Counted from the first letter of the stretch, positions 34,032-46,807 are shown. The stretch is DNA of 64,000 nt from Apiotrichum sp. Y4204 (GCA_025531455.1 JAMYHL010000058.1:124001-188000), one strand, 5' to 3'. Notes: generated by a model from the letters alone, not told the origin. Translations and numbers: made by a program.

Positions 34032-37005
34032 ATGATCTACCACCAAGCGCTGGCGTGGGCGCTGGCCGCCCTCGCCCTCCCCGCGCAAGCACATTCCAAC
34101 CCCGGCTCCCGCCAGCTACCGGCCCACCACGCCGAGGCGCGCGACACCGCCTTCAACCCGCACCACGCGTACCGCGACATTATGGAACGCGCCGTCTCTG
34201 CCGACGCGGCAGGGATTGACGGCAAGACGTACGACTTTATTGTCGTTGGCGGCGGCGTCGCGGGTCTCGTGATTGCCGCACGCCTCTCCGAGATGCAGAA
34301 CCAGACGGTGCTTGTCATCGAGGCCGGTGGCGACGGCAGCGATGTGGTTCTCAACCAGCAGATTCCAGGTGTGTAAACCCGGGATATGGGAGCATGCCGC
34401 TTGGATCTGGATTGCGACCCATATGGCTTACCTGGGTCGCCGTCCCGGTCAGCTCCGATGCCGGCACCCGGGCCCCAGTCGGCCCGAGTCCCATCCATCC
34501 CAATGTGCTGACCACAGGATACACCTACCACAAGGGAATCGTGAACAAGACGCCGTATGGCTGGAACACGACCACAATCCCACAGGCTTCGGCAAACGGT
34601 ACGGTTCGGCCCTTCCCCCTCGGCCGTGGTCTCGGCGGATCGGGCGCCATCAATGGCATGTTCTGGTGCCGCGGCGCCAAGGAGGAGTATGATGCCTGGG
34701 GAGGTGAGTGCACCGAGTGTGGCAGTGTGGCGGAGAGACCTCTCAGCTTCTGGTCACAATTTCGCCGTGGACATTTATAGCTTCATAGCTGACGACAGAA
34801 CTAAACCCCGGCACAAACGTGACCTGGAACTGGGACGAGATGGACAAGTACATTAAGAAGTCGGAGAATCTCCAGATGCCGCCGCAGGAGACCATCGACA
34901 AGTTCCACATGCCGATCGACCAAGGCTCCCACGGCAAAGGCGGCCCTCTGCAGGTTGGGTGCGTCCTAGTGCATGAAGAAGACTTGACTGACACTACAGA
35001 TGGTCGCAGTACATCTACCCCGTTATTGAGAACTGGATCCCCACCTTTGTCAACCTCGGTGTTCCCGCCCACGACCTGGCAGACGGCAAGACGCGCGGCG
35101 TGATGATTACGCCCTCGACACTCGACGCCTCCACCCAGTCCCGCTCCGACTCGCGCACGGCCTACCTCGACCCCAACAAGGGCCGTGAGAACCTCTTCGT
35201 CCTCACCCACCACCAGGCCACCCGCATCTTCTTCAACGGCACAAAGGACGCCTCGGGAAACCTCGTGGCGTCCGGGGTCGAGTTCCAGATGGAGGCCGGC
35301 GCGCCTCTCCGCAAAGCGTACACTGCCAAGGAGATCATCATCTCGTGAGTAGTGAGATATCGTACTCATAGTCTTGGCCCCCTGAAAGCTCATCGCCAGC
35401 GCCGGAACAGTTCACTCCCCGCAGCTGCTTCAGCTCTCGGGCGTCGGTCCCGCCAACATTCTTGAACCGCTCGGCATTAACACCCTCCTCGACCTTCCAG
35501 TCGGCCACAACTTCCAGGACCACGTTTCGCACGCCATGTTCTGGGACACGATCGAGGGCCTCGACACTTGGTTCGACCTCGGCTCAAGCGACGAGCTCAA
35601 AGCACAGGCACTCGCCGAGTACCAGAACTCGCGCACCGGTCCGTGGACGTACATCAATGCGGCTGTCGCATACGCCTCGATGCCTGATCTCTCCGGAGGT
35701 GCCGATGCCGCCAACGCGCTCGGCGGCGCCGTTAATATCGAGGCGACCGTAAAGGACCTAGCCGCAAAGTACAACATGCCTGCCTCGGTGCAGGCCGGTA
35801 TCACCGCACAATACAATATCCAGAAGCGCTGGCTCGGCACCGACGTCGGACAACTCGAGTACATTATGCACCTGTGGGGTAAGAGCGCGACGTCCCTCGG
35901 TATCCAGGTGTGCATGCAGCATGCGTGGGCGCGGGGTCTCCTCTCCATCTCGTCCACCGACCCGTTTGCGATGCCCAACATTGACCCAAACTACTTTGGC
36001 GTCGAGATCGATGCCACGATTATGAACCAGGCGTCCGAATGGATCCGCAAGTACGCCCAGACGGCGCCGATGAACACTGTTCTCACCACCGAGAGCATCC
36101 CGGGAGCGGCGGTCACGGGCGACGCGCTCAACACCTACCTCCGCGGCACAGCCGGAACCGAGTACCACCCAATGAGCACGTGCTCGATGCTGCCCAAAGA
36201 CAAGGGCGGTGTTGTCGACACCAACCTCGTCGTTTACGGCACCGCCAACCTGCGTGTCGCCGATGCCTCGATCATGCCCATCCACGTCTCGGCACACCTC
36301 ATGGCATCGACGTACGGCGTCGCCGAAAAGGTCTCGGACCTCATCAAGGAGCGTACCCAGAAGTTCCTCGATGGTCTCAACGCCCCAAAGTCGACCGCAA
36401 AGCCGTCTGCGGCGTCCACTTCTGCGCGCGCCTCCCACACCGCCAGCCCATCCCCGTCCTCTTCCAAGGACGTTGCTGGCAAGTCGAGCGCCGACTCTTC
36501 GCCCCTCAGCACCGGTGCCAAGATCGGTATCGGAGTTGGAGCGGCCGCCGGCGCCCTCCTCCTCCTCGCTGCCATTGTGCGTACCCGATGCCCGTGAAAG
36601 AAATGTGCTGACAACCCAGATTGCCCTTTTCATGTGGCGCAGGAAGAGCGACGCGCCAGGCCAGACCAAGAACGGGTGGTACGAACAGGGTACCGCCAAC
36701 GGCCAGTGGGCTGGAAACGACCGTGAGTTTTGATTCCAGCCATGCACGCACATGCAATGTCTACGAGACTGTAACGCGTGCCACGACAAGATTTGAATGC
36801 TTAATCGGTTTCCCACCAGTGCATTGATACGGCCAGCTAACTTTGCGCAGACTACCGCGCCGGCGAAGCATACCCAATGAACCCCAACTCCAACTTCGGT
36901 GGCCCGCGGCCCTCACACGACGGTTCCATCGCCTCGATGGCCACTGCCGACCTGCCTACGCGGCCAAACAACGACGCACGGTACGGGCTCTCCACCCGCT
37001 ATTAA
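34032..37005 (+). CDS. GMC oxidoreductase, secreted-side and membrane-anchored
   Basis: FAD-dependent glucose-methanol-choline oxidoreductase (aryl-alcohol oxidase / glucose dehydrogenase type). Seven exons (34032-34368, 34518-34703, 34799-34958, 35000-35344, 35400-36576, 36620-36722, 36851-37005) give 820 aa in phase. A signal peptide MIYHQALAWALAALALPAQA is preferred as the start over an in-frame ATG at 33864. FAD motif GGGVAGLVIAARL; GMC signatures GRGLGGSGAINGMFWCRG and AGTVHSPQLLQLSGVGP (across an intron). Catalytic His in EYHPMSTCSM and second His in VSAHLMASTYGVAEK. A Ser/Ala/Pro stalk of about 45 residues precedes a transmembrane helix (GVGAAAGALLLLAAIIALFM), then a basic stop-transfer RRK and a tail of about 80 residues. 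Most family members end before such a stalk. Predicted type I membrane enzyme facing the cell wall. Confidence 0.93.
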
Positions 37006-39130
37006 CCTCCTAGCCGTCGCCCGGTGACTTGGCCCCAGTGGACGCGGAGGTGTTAACATGGTGGTGGCACCGCGGCGAACCAACGCGTCAGGCACACTCC
37101 TTCGCACTGCGGCAGTATCCACTGCTCATGATCATAGATGTTGTCCTCATACCTCTCCTATCCATATTATCGTAGTATTGCGCTGCGAATGTAGACACGG
37201 CGGACTATGTACAGCGCGAGTATAAGAGACCAGCGGGCATGTGCAAGGGTGTGCCTTGCGACCAGTCCAGCTTCAGCTTCACCCCCCTACATGAAGAGAA
37301 TGACGCTGTGAGTCATCCCACACCCGATGACCCCCGTACCGTTCCTCTTCCCACAGAATCACGCTGTGCCTTCAACATATCCCGGGTTGGGCAGGACCCC
37401 GGCTCACATGGTCCGTTACATCAGATCTGACTTCGTCATGCCTCCGAGGCGTTGCGAGATCCTGAGTATTGGTGCCCAGTTGAGACACGACGAAGTGACC
37501 GAGATGAGCACTCATCAATGGCATCTCACGGAGCGATCAAGCTCACGATGAGCGAACAGGCGGATCTGCTGATGACTTCTGTTGTTCGTTTCTTCTCGTT
37601 ACTCGTATTTCTTCGCACCCTATTCAACCCATCGCCGGCGATTTCGTCCTCTGTTCTGTTATGCGGGCTGACAGCATCCGGGCAGGTGCCAGATCTCCCT
37701 GTCAGATAAGCGCAAACCTTGCGCTTAGGCTACTGTTTTCGCCTATTTGTGGTGTGCGTTTTTTTCTCGTCCAAGAAGCGTTGTTTGAAGATTGGTGTTG
37801 AAGATGGGCGCATGCTTCTTGTACAACGCGACTGTGAGCTGAGGCGATGAGGAACGCAATAAGATGATTGTGGGAGTTGACGACTCCTAGATAAGGAACA
37901 TGTCGCACCAGCCAGTCGAATCGGCTTCACGGCGAGACCGATCTCATCGATAGAGTTCTCGCGTTCTCGGCGAGGCGTCGCGCGCCAACGTACGACACCT
38001 ACGCGTGCCATCTCGCTTTCACTCGGATGGTCATTCCCTCCCACGAGCATGTTTGCGCCGCTTTGCGTGACTGTGCATTTGATTATTAACCTCGCGCTTG
38101 CCGATAGTATTATCCTCACGCTCTCTAATTTCCGACTTTCCGCTACCCACAGTAATTCCGCTTGCTGACCTTCCCATCTCGCACTGGCCGCTGGTTTTCC
38201 TGGTACTCTTTGCCCTCGTGCTGGCATTGCAGCTTCGCAGCTTCTTCACTCTCAGGACATCGCTTCAGATGTGAAAAATCTAATCCGCCCCGGCCCATTC
38301 AATGTCTTGACCCCATATTGTCCTCAAGCGCAAACCCGAAACGGCTGCGTTTTTCTTGTCGATCATGTGTGTCGCGGCCCTTACACTACTCTTGCGTGAA
38401 CCTTGTCGCTGTTTGTTGAGCCTTGTGGACCCAGGACTCAAGTGGCAAACCAACAGGAGATCTCGGTTCCCATATGTACGCAGTCGTCGTATTCCTAAGC
38501 TGGGTGTGATCATGACAAGGAGGTACACTGCACAGGCACCCATGTTCCGACGCAGTCTTACCTGTCGCGCACGGGTGCCCGTTGCGTACTCTTCGACGCT
38601 CTCCATGCCCTCCGGCTCGCTCACCATACTCTTGCGGCAGAGTTTCCGTCGTTTGCGGGTGATTTCCTCAATGTGGGGTGCCTGGTCCGTGCTGTCTCCA
38701 TACTTTGGACACCATGTCACCGCGTTTCTGGTACGGCCCCGAGACCCACGGTGTTGGAAAGGGTTATGGGGGCAAACGTAACGGCTGAATAAATCACCGA
38801 AATGTGAAGGGATGCATGGGTACAGGTAGTGTAGTAGCTCGAGACGGCTCGGCGTTGGCGAACTTCGGCAGTCGCGAGATGTCCGTGTCCTGTCACCACC
38901 CGAGGCGCCGAGGTGGTCCCAGAAGAGGAGACAAGCTTTGGCGTATGTCGTCTTGTACCCTGTGCTCCTGACAAAGTCTGAACTCTGTCGGGCCCGAGTT
39001 TGGAGCCTCCACAAGTGTTCGGGAAGTCTATATAACCCCATGGACGGCAATGTGGATAACGCTAGTCGCTTACGCCCCCACCAACAACACTCATCACTCC
39101 TGCCTCTTCCTTGTGCATCAGCTTCTCACG
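37006..39130. other. Intergenic region (2.1 kb) with one coding-like patch
   Basis: No recognised gene. On the minus strand around 38560-38740 a frame reading IEEITRKRRKLCRKSMVSEP ends at a good donor (GTAAGA at about 38569), which looks exon-like. I could not extend it in phase, because the next acceptor leads to a stop. An open minus-strand frame of 256 codons (38280-39050) covers it, but has no known motif. Confidence 0.4.
39029..39035 (+). promoter_or_regulatory. TATA box of the second GNAT gene
   Basis: TATATAA about 100 bases before the ATG at 39131. An ATG at 39040 would open an overlapping upstream frame if transcription starts early; a start beyond 39043 avoids it. Confidence 0.55.
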
Positions 39131-40199
39131 ATGGCAACCTCTATTGGACTTGTCTCTTCCGACGCAGTCGCAGGTGAGCTCTGCGCTTGTTGTGGCCCTG
39201 CAGTGCACTAACCCCAGACACTACGACTTCCAAGCACGCAACCACCAAACTCCGTCGTGTCACCGGCGACACCGTCACCGATGCCGAGCGCGAAAGCATA
39301 ACAAAGGTGGTGGTCGACGCGTTCATGGGCTGTAAGTCGCGAGCGCACTGATGTCGTCAATGGTCGCTGACAGCCCCCAAGACGAGCCGTACATGGACTT
39401 GTGGACGACCCGGCGCGAGGTGCAGGAACGCATGCACAGCGCAATACTCGGCGCCATGCTGCAGGAGCACGACGTGTATGTGGCCGAGCGTGCCGGCGAG
39501 ATTGTCGGTGTGGCCATGTGGATTAGCCCCGGAAAGGAGATGCCGCCAATGTGGGTTTTCCGGTAATGAGCTGATGCGCTTGTTTCGTGAATGTCGTCAC
39601 TGACCAGCAGGGAGGAGGTTGCTGCGCTGTTCGCGCCCGCGATGGAGCTCCTTGACCCCGCACGCCAGGAGGTCGCCGGAGAGGTATGTTGCGTTCAAAA
39701 GTGCACTGCACTCCCGTATATTTTCGACTCTTCTTTGCTCACGCCTCCAGTGGCTCATGGGCATGGACGCGGTGTCAAAGACCGTGGACCGCGACCCGAT
39801 CAACGAGTGGTGGTACCTCCTCTGCCTCGCCGTCGCGCCCGCGGCACAGCACAAGGGCGTTGGATCTATGCTGGTGCAGCACCAGGTCCAGCGTGCCGGC
39901 GGTGTTCCTCTGTGCCTCAACACCCAGTCTGAGGAAAATGTACGTTCGCGTCTTGTTGTCTCTCGCTCGAGCCCGAGATCTGGAGTTCTCACAGAGATCT
40001 CGTCTCCTTGTCCACCCGAGCCCGATATCCCACGAGGTCCCGGACTCACTCCCAGATCGCGTTCTACGAGAAGAACGGATTCGCCGTGCGCGCAGACCGT
40101 GCATACGGCCCCCTCCCGAACGGCAAGATGTTCCACGACCGCTTCCTTACCTGCCCACCCCAGGCCAGCTCCGCCAACCCCACCACCAACGCTTTGTAG
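39131..40199 (+). CDS. GNAT-family N-acetyltransferase, six exons
   Basis: Acetyl-CoA-dependent N-acetyltransferase of the fungal GNAT group; substrate unknown. Six exons (39131-39173, 39218-39331, 39382-39562, 39611-39683, 39751-39939, 40056-40199) give 247 aa. It starts MATSIGLVSSDAVAD and reads LRRVTGDTVTDAERES, then AGEIVGVAMWISPG (central strand), then the acetyl-CoA loop block LCLAVAPAAQHKGVGSMLV, and NIAFYEKNGFAV near the C-terminus, rebuilt across the last intron. The acceptor of exon 3 must be the AAG at 39379-39381; the nearby CAG at 39371-39373 would break the frame. It shares only the fold with the 154-aa acetyltransferase at 12.2 kb. Confidence 0.88.
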
Positions 40200-41423
40200 A
40201 AGGCGCCGCTGAGCGTCGCCCACTTACACACGCTGAACCACGTCTTTTCCACTTACACGCCCTACCGTTCCCGCGTCCCGTGGTGGCCCGTTGACAGGAT
40301 ACGAGACGTGCTGCCTGCATGCGCAAATGGTAACCCTAGTAATGTCTGGATCTCGAGGTCTATCCGGAGAGAATCATGTCACACTGTTCCGTTTCATTTC
40401 ATCCCTTAGTTCCGAGTACCAACGAGTAACGAGTTTGGTGTGACCCCCTTGCTTCCGCTTTGAATGTATGCCACCATCTATACGCTTTTGGTTGTTCGCT
40501 GGTGGGTTGGAATGTCGGAGAGGAGGGGGTGACCTCCGCGTGAATGTCACCTGTAAGTGGCCGTGGAGCACTCGGGGTAACCAGATCGATAACATTATCC
40601 CCGAGGATGACTAAAATGAATGTCAACTCGCCGTTGAGGTGTCACAACTTCCGCCTCACACTTCTTGCGTTTTCCACCTTCCATTCTCGAAGGGCAACAT
40701 TTCGGTGTTTGAGAACTTGCACCTCACCCCTCCACTGACAAACACCCGTAGCTCGAGGGTATATCAGCAGCCTCTGACACTGGCTCTTGACGGGAGTAGA
40801 GTGAATGAGAGGTACCTCTTCTCCTCCGCAGCCCCCAGAGGATCACGGGGCTGCAGGTGCCCTGGGCGGAGCAGTCACTACCCAGGAATGGTGGAACCGC
40901 TTATCGTCACAGCGGGCAATGTCACTGCTCGACTCTCTCTGTCAGCCCGGTCTCAAGGAACGGTCGTTGAACCCATCTGCTTGTGGCCACCCTCCGCAAC
41001 TGTCTATCATCGTCTCGATGGAGATAGATGCAGGGCGTGTGGCGAGGTCTTTGGAGTGATTTGTCCGGTATGTCTCCGCATTTTACTGATTAACTTTTCC
41101 CTTTTTTCTTGTGAATCTTCCAAAAATCTCCAGTGGCGACCCTCGATATTTCCTAGAACACAACCCTGCTGCCACCATTTCTTCTGGCTCTCTGGTTCTC
41201 CGGTCAACGGAGCACGCAGGGATAAGAGGGGGCAGAAGCCTCGGCACTCGTCGGAGCATGCGGAGCACATACGGTGCATGCATAGCCCCGTGCCCGACTC
41301 CCTGGGCCGCCACTCTTCCCGTTCTCGGCCCATCGGCCTCGGAAGTCTCCGCGCCTTCGACATCGAGGTTTCCCTCGCCCCCCGTCATCCCGGGGGGCAA
41401 AAACGGACCGCTGACGCGCGTCT
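40200..41423. other. Intergenic region with coding-like interval
   Basis: 1.2 kb between the second GNAT gene and tRNA-Glu. No family is recognised. From 40805 to 41150 there is an arrangement of a strong acceptor (TTCTCCTCCGCAG), a long open frame, a donor GTATGT at about 41068, a branch-like CTGATTAAC and an acceptor CTCCAG, which together look like a spliced transcript. Confidence 0.4.
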
Positions 41424-41519
41424 TCTCCGCCAGGGAGTCGAACCCTGCTCTATCGCGATCTTCCTGTTGGAAGGCTCTCTCTTGAGAGGCGATTATACTA
41501 ACCGATATACTAGCGAAGA
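41424..41519 (-). tRNA. tRNA-Glu(CTC) with a 25-nt intron
   Basis: On the minus strand the acceptor stem TCTTCGC/GCGGAGA pairs fully with one G-U. The D region TAGTATATCGGTTAGTAT has the Glu/Asp-type short D stem. The anticodon stem ATCGC/GCGAT flanks loop CTCTCA plus an insert, giving anticodon CTC at 41486-41484. A 4-nt variable loop and T arm CAGGG-TTCGACT-CCCTG follow, with A as discriminator at 41423. The intron (41458-41482) sits between positions 37 and 38 as expected. Confidence 0.92.
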
Positions 41520-44500
41520 GGATGTTTTGGGTGACGAGCGCGCCGCCGCTGCCGGTCGGCGCTCGGCCTCGCGGACACGCCGTGCGCGGTGTGGCGAGCT
41601 GTTGGAGAGCAGGGGGGAGGGCGGGAGAAGGGGTAGGCTTGAGCAGCCCGGGGAAGGAAGATGTTGCTCTTACTCTCGGCGGTTGTGATGCGAGTGTAGC
41701 CTTTTGACTGACCAGATGTCGCGCCACAGACGACTTGACTCGGCTTGGCTCTCGACATTATTCTTTTCGGACAGAGCAGGATACGGGCTCTGGTGAACGT
41801 TGGTAGTGTAGCGCCCCGTGCCTTTCCCATGACCGCTCTGTCCTCTCACAAGTTTGAAGCGAATATCGATAATACACGTTCAACAAAACAGCCACTCTCG
41901 GGCACACTCGTCAGCAGCTCATGTCCGCTCTATCCTCGCAGTCTCTCCGTCCGGGAAGAATAGCAAAAGCATTACAGACTCGGTGACGCGCTCCCAAAGT
42001 CTCGTTCAAATGATTCTGGACTGGGAGACAGTCACGGCAACTCGCCGACGAGACGCGAGGAGGTAATATGAGACCTGGTGGCCAGACAGTTGGCGCACAA
42101 TTTCTCTTGCCAGGTTTTGTCTGCACGCTTTTCTGGCTGGGCTCAGACAGCTCAAACAGCAATGTCACAATGCCAACTCCGTCCCGGAGGACTACCGACG
42201 CTCGCTGAACCACCGCCGGGAACCATCACATGGAGTGCTGAACCCCAGAAGAAACCAGCCCACAATTAGCCATGTACGCAGGTCCGGCGCGAGAAAGGAC
42301 ACCGCTGGCTACTGTGCACGATCCTCGCTGCCTGGAGCACCCCATCTTGATCGCAACGACGCTGCAGCGAGAACTGCAGCCTGCCCGCGACATGCAACCT
42401 CCAGCAGGTCCGCCAAGTTCCCAACTGCAGAGTCCTCTCCTCTCGACTGCACCATTTCGCAACGCTGCCCGTCCTGCGTTCAAGCATCGAGACTCTCTGG
42501 GCCTTCCACGGCGTGAATCTGTGCGGTTCTGGATATGAGAGATACCCTCTTAGACAGCGGAGATTTCTTTCTCTCTGATTTTTTGCATTATTTTGTTAGT
42601 ATTTTTAGTATGGTGCCACTTTACAGTACCCTCGTGTCTGGACATAGTCGAACTTTCGGACGCTGCTCGGTTTCACAAGATCGCACTGCCTACTGCGTAC
42701 CTCGACGTGCCACCGTGCCGCCGTGCAGCCGGTCGCTTTGTCATTGTCCTCGCCTCCGTCGGCACCTGGCACCGATCGGGAGTCACCCGCCACCCGCCAC
42801 AGCAGCAATCGCGACGGTAGCTCGTCGGCGGACGTTGTCCCTGCGCATTGAGTGAAACTTGGGCCGAAATGTGAGAGATCACTGCACAGGACTGAAAGAA
42901 TAGTGCAGAAGTGAGATGCTTCACTCGCGGATAGCAGTGCGCACATGAGTCTCACGCCGAGGGCAGAAAGAGCGAACGCGCGAAGAGACTGACTGCACCG
43001 CGCTGTTATACCGAACATTCTTCGCCTCAGCCGGGAGGCGAGATCTCATCTAGACGTCACGCGACCGATCCGATACTGCATCGCGCCGAGACCGGCAGCG
43101 CGAGCAGGGTGAGTGTGATGGCACTAGTGCACTGTGGCGGTACAGTACTGTGCACCCGCATCCGCACCTGCACCCGCACCGACGAGTGGATTAAGCTTTT
43201 CACTTTACGCTCCGCCAGCACAATACCGATCACAATGCGGAGACTAGACCCGTCCAGCAGGCCAGCACAACTGGTGCACAGCTGTTGTGTACCTGCCTGC
43301 TCGTGGCGCATGCATGGGATTGTATGGGAGGGGAGGACGAGGGCGTGCAATGAGAGTGACAGGCACACTCAAAGCTCCTGGTTCCGCTGTATTGCCCATA
43401 GAGGATTGCAGGATCTGGAGCGTGCGTTTCTGGCTGTCGATGTGTGCCAGTACGGCCAGTCCTGGGGGCACCAGTGCGTCTGGTACCTTGCGGATTACGA
43501 GCGTTTCGCTGTACCTGCGGTTCATGGGCCGTAGTCCATGGATCCATGGAATCGGCGCCGGAGTTCATCAGTCGACGTTGCCGGTGGGTTCTGGGCCGCC
43601 AGCCGCAAAATCTAGCTGCTGGTAGAGCCTACCGAAGGGTTTGAGCTCGGAGCCCGGAGACGCGGTTTGGATCTAGGAGCCCGTCGCCGCTCCAGGGCAT
43701 ACGGAGTCGACGTCCGTCAGTGTACGCTAGTAGCAACTCCTCAGATACGGCTTGGCTCTTGGCCGCCGCGCATGACATCACGCCGAGATCAGAGGGCTAT
43801 GCGGACGCCTACTGTAGCAATGCCATTTAGGTGGCGTCTGGTGACTGACGGTAGGATCTGGGCGACATGTAGTGTACGGGTGGGGCGAGTGCCACTTCTA
43901 TTCCGCTGACCATCACTAGCGCGCTCGACGGCGCTGCCAGTCGGCGTTTCACATCGCGCCACTGGCTAGCGGTGGCGTGGACACATGTTTAGCGCCGCCG
44001 ATTGGCGAGCCGTCATGTCATTTATTTCACGTCGGTAATTTGCGCCGCAGCTGTGACGCGACCTTGTTCTTGGCGCTTGGCGGCGAGCCTGCCAGAGCAA
44101 GGCAGGAGGAGGGAGGTACAGTACATGCCTGCGATCTTCGCGGTGAAAACGTCCCAAAGCCCCCGAGGTGCAAGGTGCGGGGGCGCCACGAGCGTCATCT
44201 CGTCTCCGGGCCGCCTCGGGAGGAACGAGGCATGTGCCCAGCGACTAGTTTTTTGCTGCTGTGGCGACCTGCTGCATGTCGCGATCGAGCGAGCTACCCA
44301 CTCCAAGTTTCGTCTCTCGGGCAGTGGCTCGCGACCTCGTTGTACCGATCGCTCAGCTTGACGCGTAGGTGGTTGTCTTTTTGGTTGTCGGCTGTGCAGA
44401 CTGCATTGCATGACGCGCGGCGTGAGTGTGGCGGTGTGGGCTGAGCCTAAACTGAAGTCTGTCGCCCAGCAGCAACAGGCAAGCCGCAAGCTGCAAGCTG

Positions 44501-46807
44501 TGACAATGTTGGTGGTAGCAAGGAAAAACTCGATGCCTGACACCAGGGGAAGAGACAGGCCAGACAGGCCGTGTTCGGCTGCCAAATTGCGTACTTCTGC
44601 GCCGAACAGAGTACGACGGCGAGAAGATTGAGAAGGGCGTACGACGGCTGCAAGAGAGTGTTCCCTTCGCTTCGCCGAAGAGTGCGGTGCAACGCTGCGA
44701 CATTCTCAGAAGGCAGCGCCAGAGGGGGTTGGGTCCATGACGTTAAGCTTTACCAGGGACAGGAACAAGAGAATGAGCAGAGTGAAAAGCGGAAAGCGGC
44801 GAGCAGAGCAGCTGGTGCACTGATGCTGATACCTACAGCAGCTAGCAGATGCGCAGACGCACAGATGTGCTGGCCATGGGCTGGTCAGTATGCATGCACG
44901 AGTCCACACGAGGACCACGAGCACCAGATCTCAATAAGCAACGCGCGCAGCGAGCAGCGAGCAGGTGTCCACCGTTTGCGCGCTGCCTCGGCTCCCCTAT
45001 TCCTATCCCCCTTGCCAGGTACGAGCTGCGCTGCGGATGGATGTCATATCTGCCAGAGCACGGCATACCCAGCTCTCAGCTCTCAAACCTCAACCTCTTG
45101 TGGAGAGCGGCTCTCTTCCGGCATCCCGGTGTTCCGGCCCTTGCGCGCTCCTGTCGCATCCCTGATACTTACTTCCTCGCCTCGTGCCGCGCCCCCCTCC
45201 GCCCCGCTTCCTGCATTGAGCTACTCGTTCCAGACCACATCTCTGCTGCTTTACTCACTCATGACCTCGCACCTGCGGCCCGTGACCACACTTGCCCCTC
45301 ACCAGATGCCGCCACCCCCTCGTTGCCTCCCCCTGAAGCAATGTCCCCATGCTGCCTCCCTGGGATCGACCAAGCCACTACTGTCGGCAGTCCACGAGCC
45401 GGCCAGGAGGCAAAGAGAGTGTGCCATATGTAATATGTGATCCTAGTGTGCGGCCCACACGTTGGGACACCAGACGGACACGACACGTACAACACCAGGT
45501 TCGCCAGACAGAGTGGCGCAGAAGCAGGAGGAGCAGGAGCGGCCGAGGTGCGTGTCGGGGTGTTGGCTGTCAGGTCGAGGAGTACATTAGAAGTGGTTAG
45601 TTTTGGATGAGAGAGTCGCCAGCCATGGAACAATGTACCCTGTACCTGTGTCGCAGAGCATGAACCAAGCAGAGTTTATAGCAAAAGTATTGGAGCCGCC
45701 CGAGATGCAAGTGAGAAACAGGGTGCTCATGTGTATGTATGATGGCGGACAGAGAGAGTGAGAGATAGAGAGGGGGAGAGACACACAGAGAGAGTGTGTG
45801 TGTGCATGGGGTTGATTTGACTGCGAGGTCGCGTCTCGACTTGGAAAAGGAACACACATCCCACACAAACCTACAACCGGGCTTTTGCACTGCCATCATC
45901 ATCATCATAACCATCATTATCATCATCATCATCATCAACATCGTCCACTCCACATCTCACGTCCATCTCCATTACATCTCAACATCACATCTCAACACCA
46001 CCATTCACCACCCCCTCCGCCCCGTCTGACCGCAGCTCTCCATCGTCGCCCCGGCCGCTCGCAGCCGCACATCCCATGCCGTGTCGGTGCACACGGCTGA
46101 CGCCCTGCTGCAGCCGCCGAGCACCACTGCCGAACAGCAGCCTCCACAGCTCTCGCAGCTCTAGTCTTCGCGCCGCGCGCTCTGCAGCATGAACCTCGAA
46201 GACGATGACGGCGCAGCGGGCGCCGCACGTCCGCCACGGGTAAGTTTCCGCAGACGAAGGAGCGCGAGACCGCAGGGAACAGTGCAAAGAAGACGGAGAC
46301 GAGACATTGCAAGACAGGACCCACGCCAAGTTGCTCGTCTTGGCGGCGGCATCTCTCCCACGGACCGCGTCCACACTCTCACAGACCACACCGTGCCCTC
46401 GATACGCGTCCTCGATCGTGCTTCCTAGGCTCCGCGCACCGCGCGTGCTGCATGATAGCCACCTGGACAACGTGCACAACGGAAGTCCTGAAGCACGGGG
46501 GGGCGAGAAGGGGAGCTGGCTCGGGCTCAATGTTGGGCGGGGAATGGCAATGTTCTCTCTCGCTCGCGGGACGTGAGACTCTCGGTGCCGTGCTCTTTTC
46601 TCGCCGTCTTGTTCTGTTTCTTGCCCTCGTTCTCGCTTCTGTGATATTGTCTCTCCTTGCCTTGACGTGTGCTGACATTCTCACAGCCGGGACAGCAGGG
46701 CAGTAAGTAATCATATCTTCATCCATTATCTCTTCACATTCTCTTGTCGACATTGGGAGGGGGTGAGGGTCGTGTCGGCTCGCATCGTCCCCATCGCAAG
46801 TACATCA
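41520..46807. other. Long gene-poor region (5.3 kb)
   Basis: No gene recognised in the first 4.6 kb, despite several open frames. The right end (45590-46807) is the leader region of the large RING gene. It contains a GA-rich stretch (45740-45800), a CAT microsatellite, and a possible non-contiguous first exon at 46189-46239 (MNLEDDDGAAGAARPPR followed by GTAAGT). A 16-nt segment at 46687-46702, flanked by CTCACAG and GTAAGT, could be a micro-exon, but I could not join these in phase to the main frame. Confidence 0.45.
45894..45945 (+). repeat. CAT trinucleotide microsatellite
   Basis: Imperfect (CAT/ATC)n run of about 50 bases in the leader region of the RING gene. The interruptions ATAACC and ATT suggest an old repeat. 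Confidence 0.85.

Noticed and set aside
39371..39373. CAG acceptor for exon 3 of the second GNAT gene
   Set aside because: It gives the wrong reading frame; the AAG eight bases downstream (39379-39381) restores MDLWTTRREVQERM.
40639..41688. A single 349-codon open frame through the tRNA-Glu gene
   Set aside because: It runs antisense through a clear tRNA, so the full frame cannot be one coding exon; only its first part remains a weak candidate.
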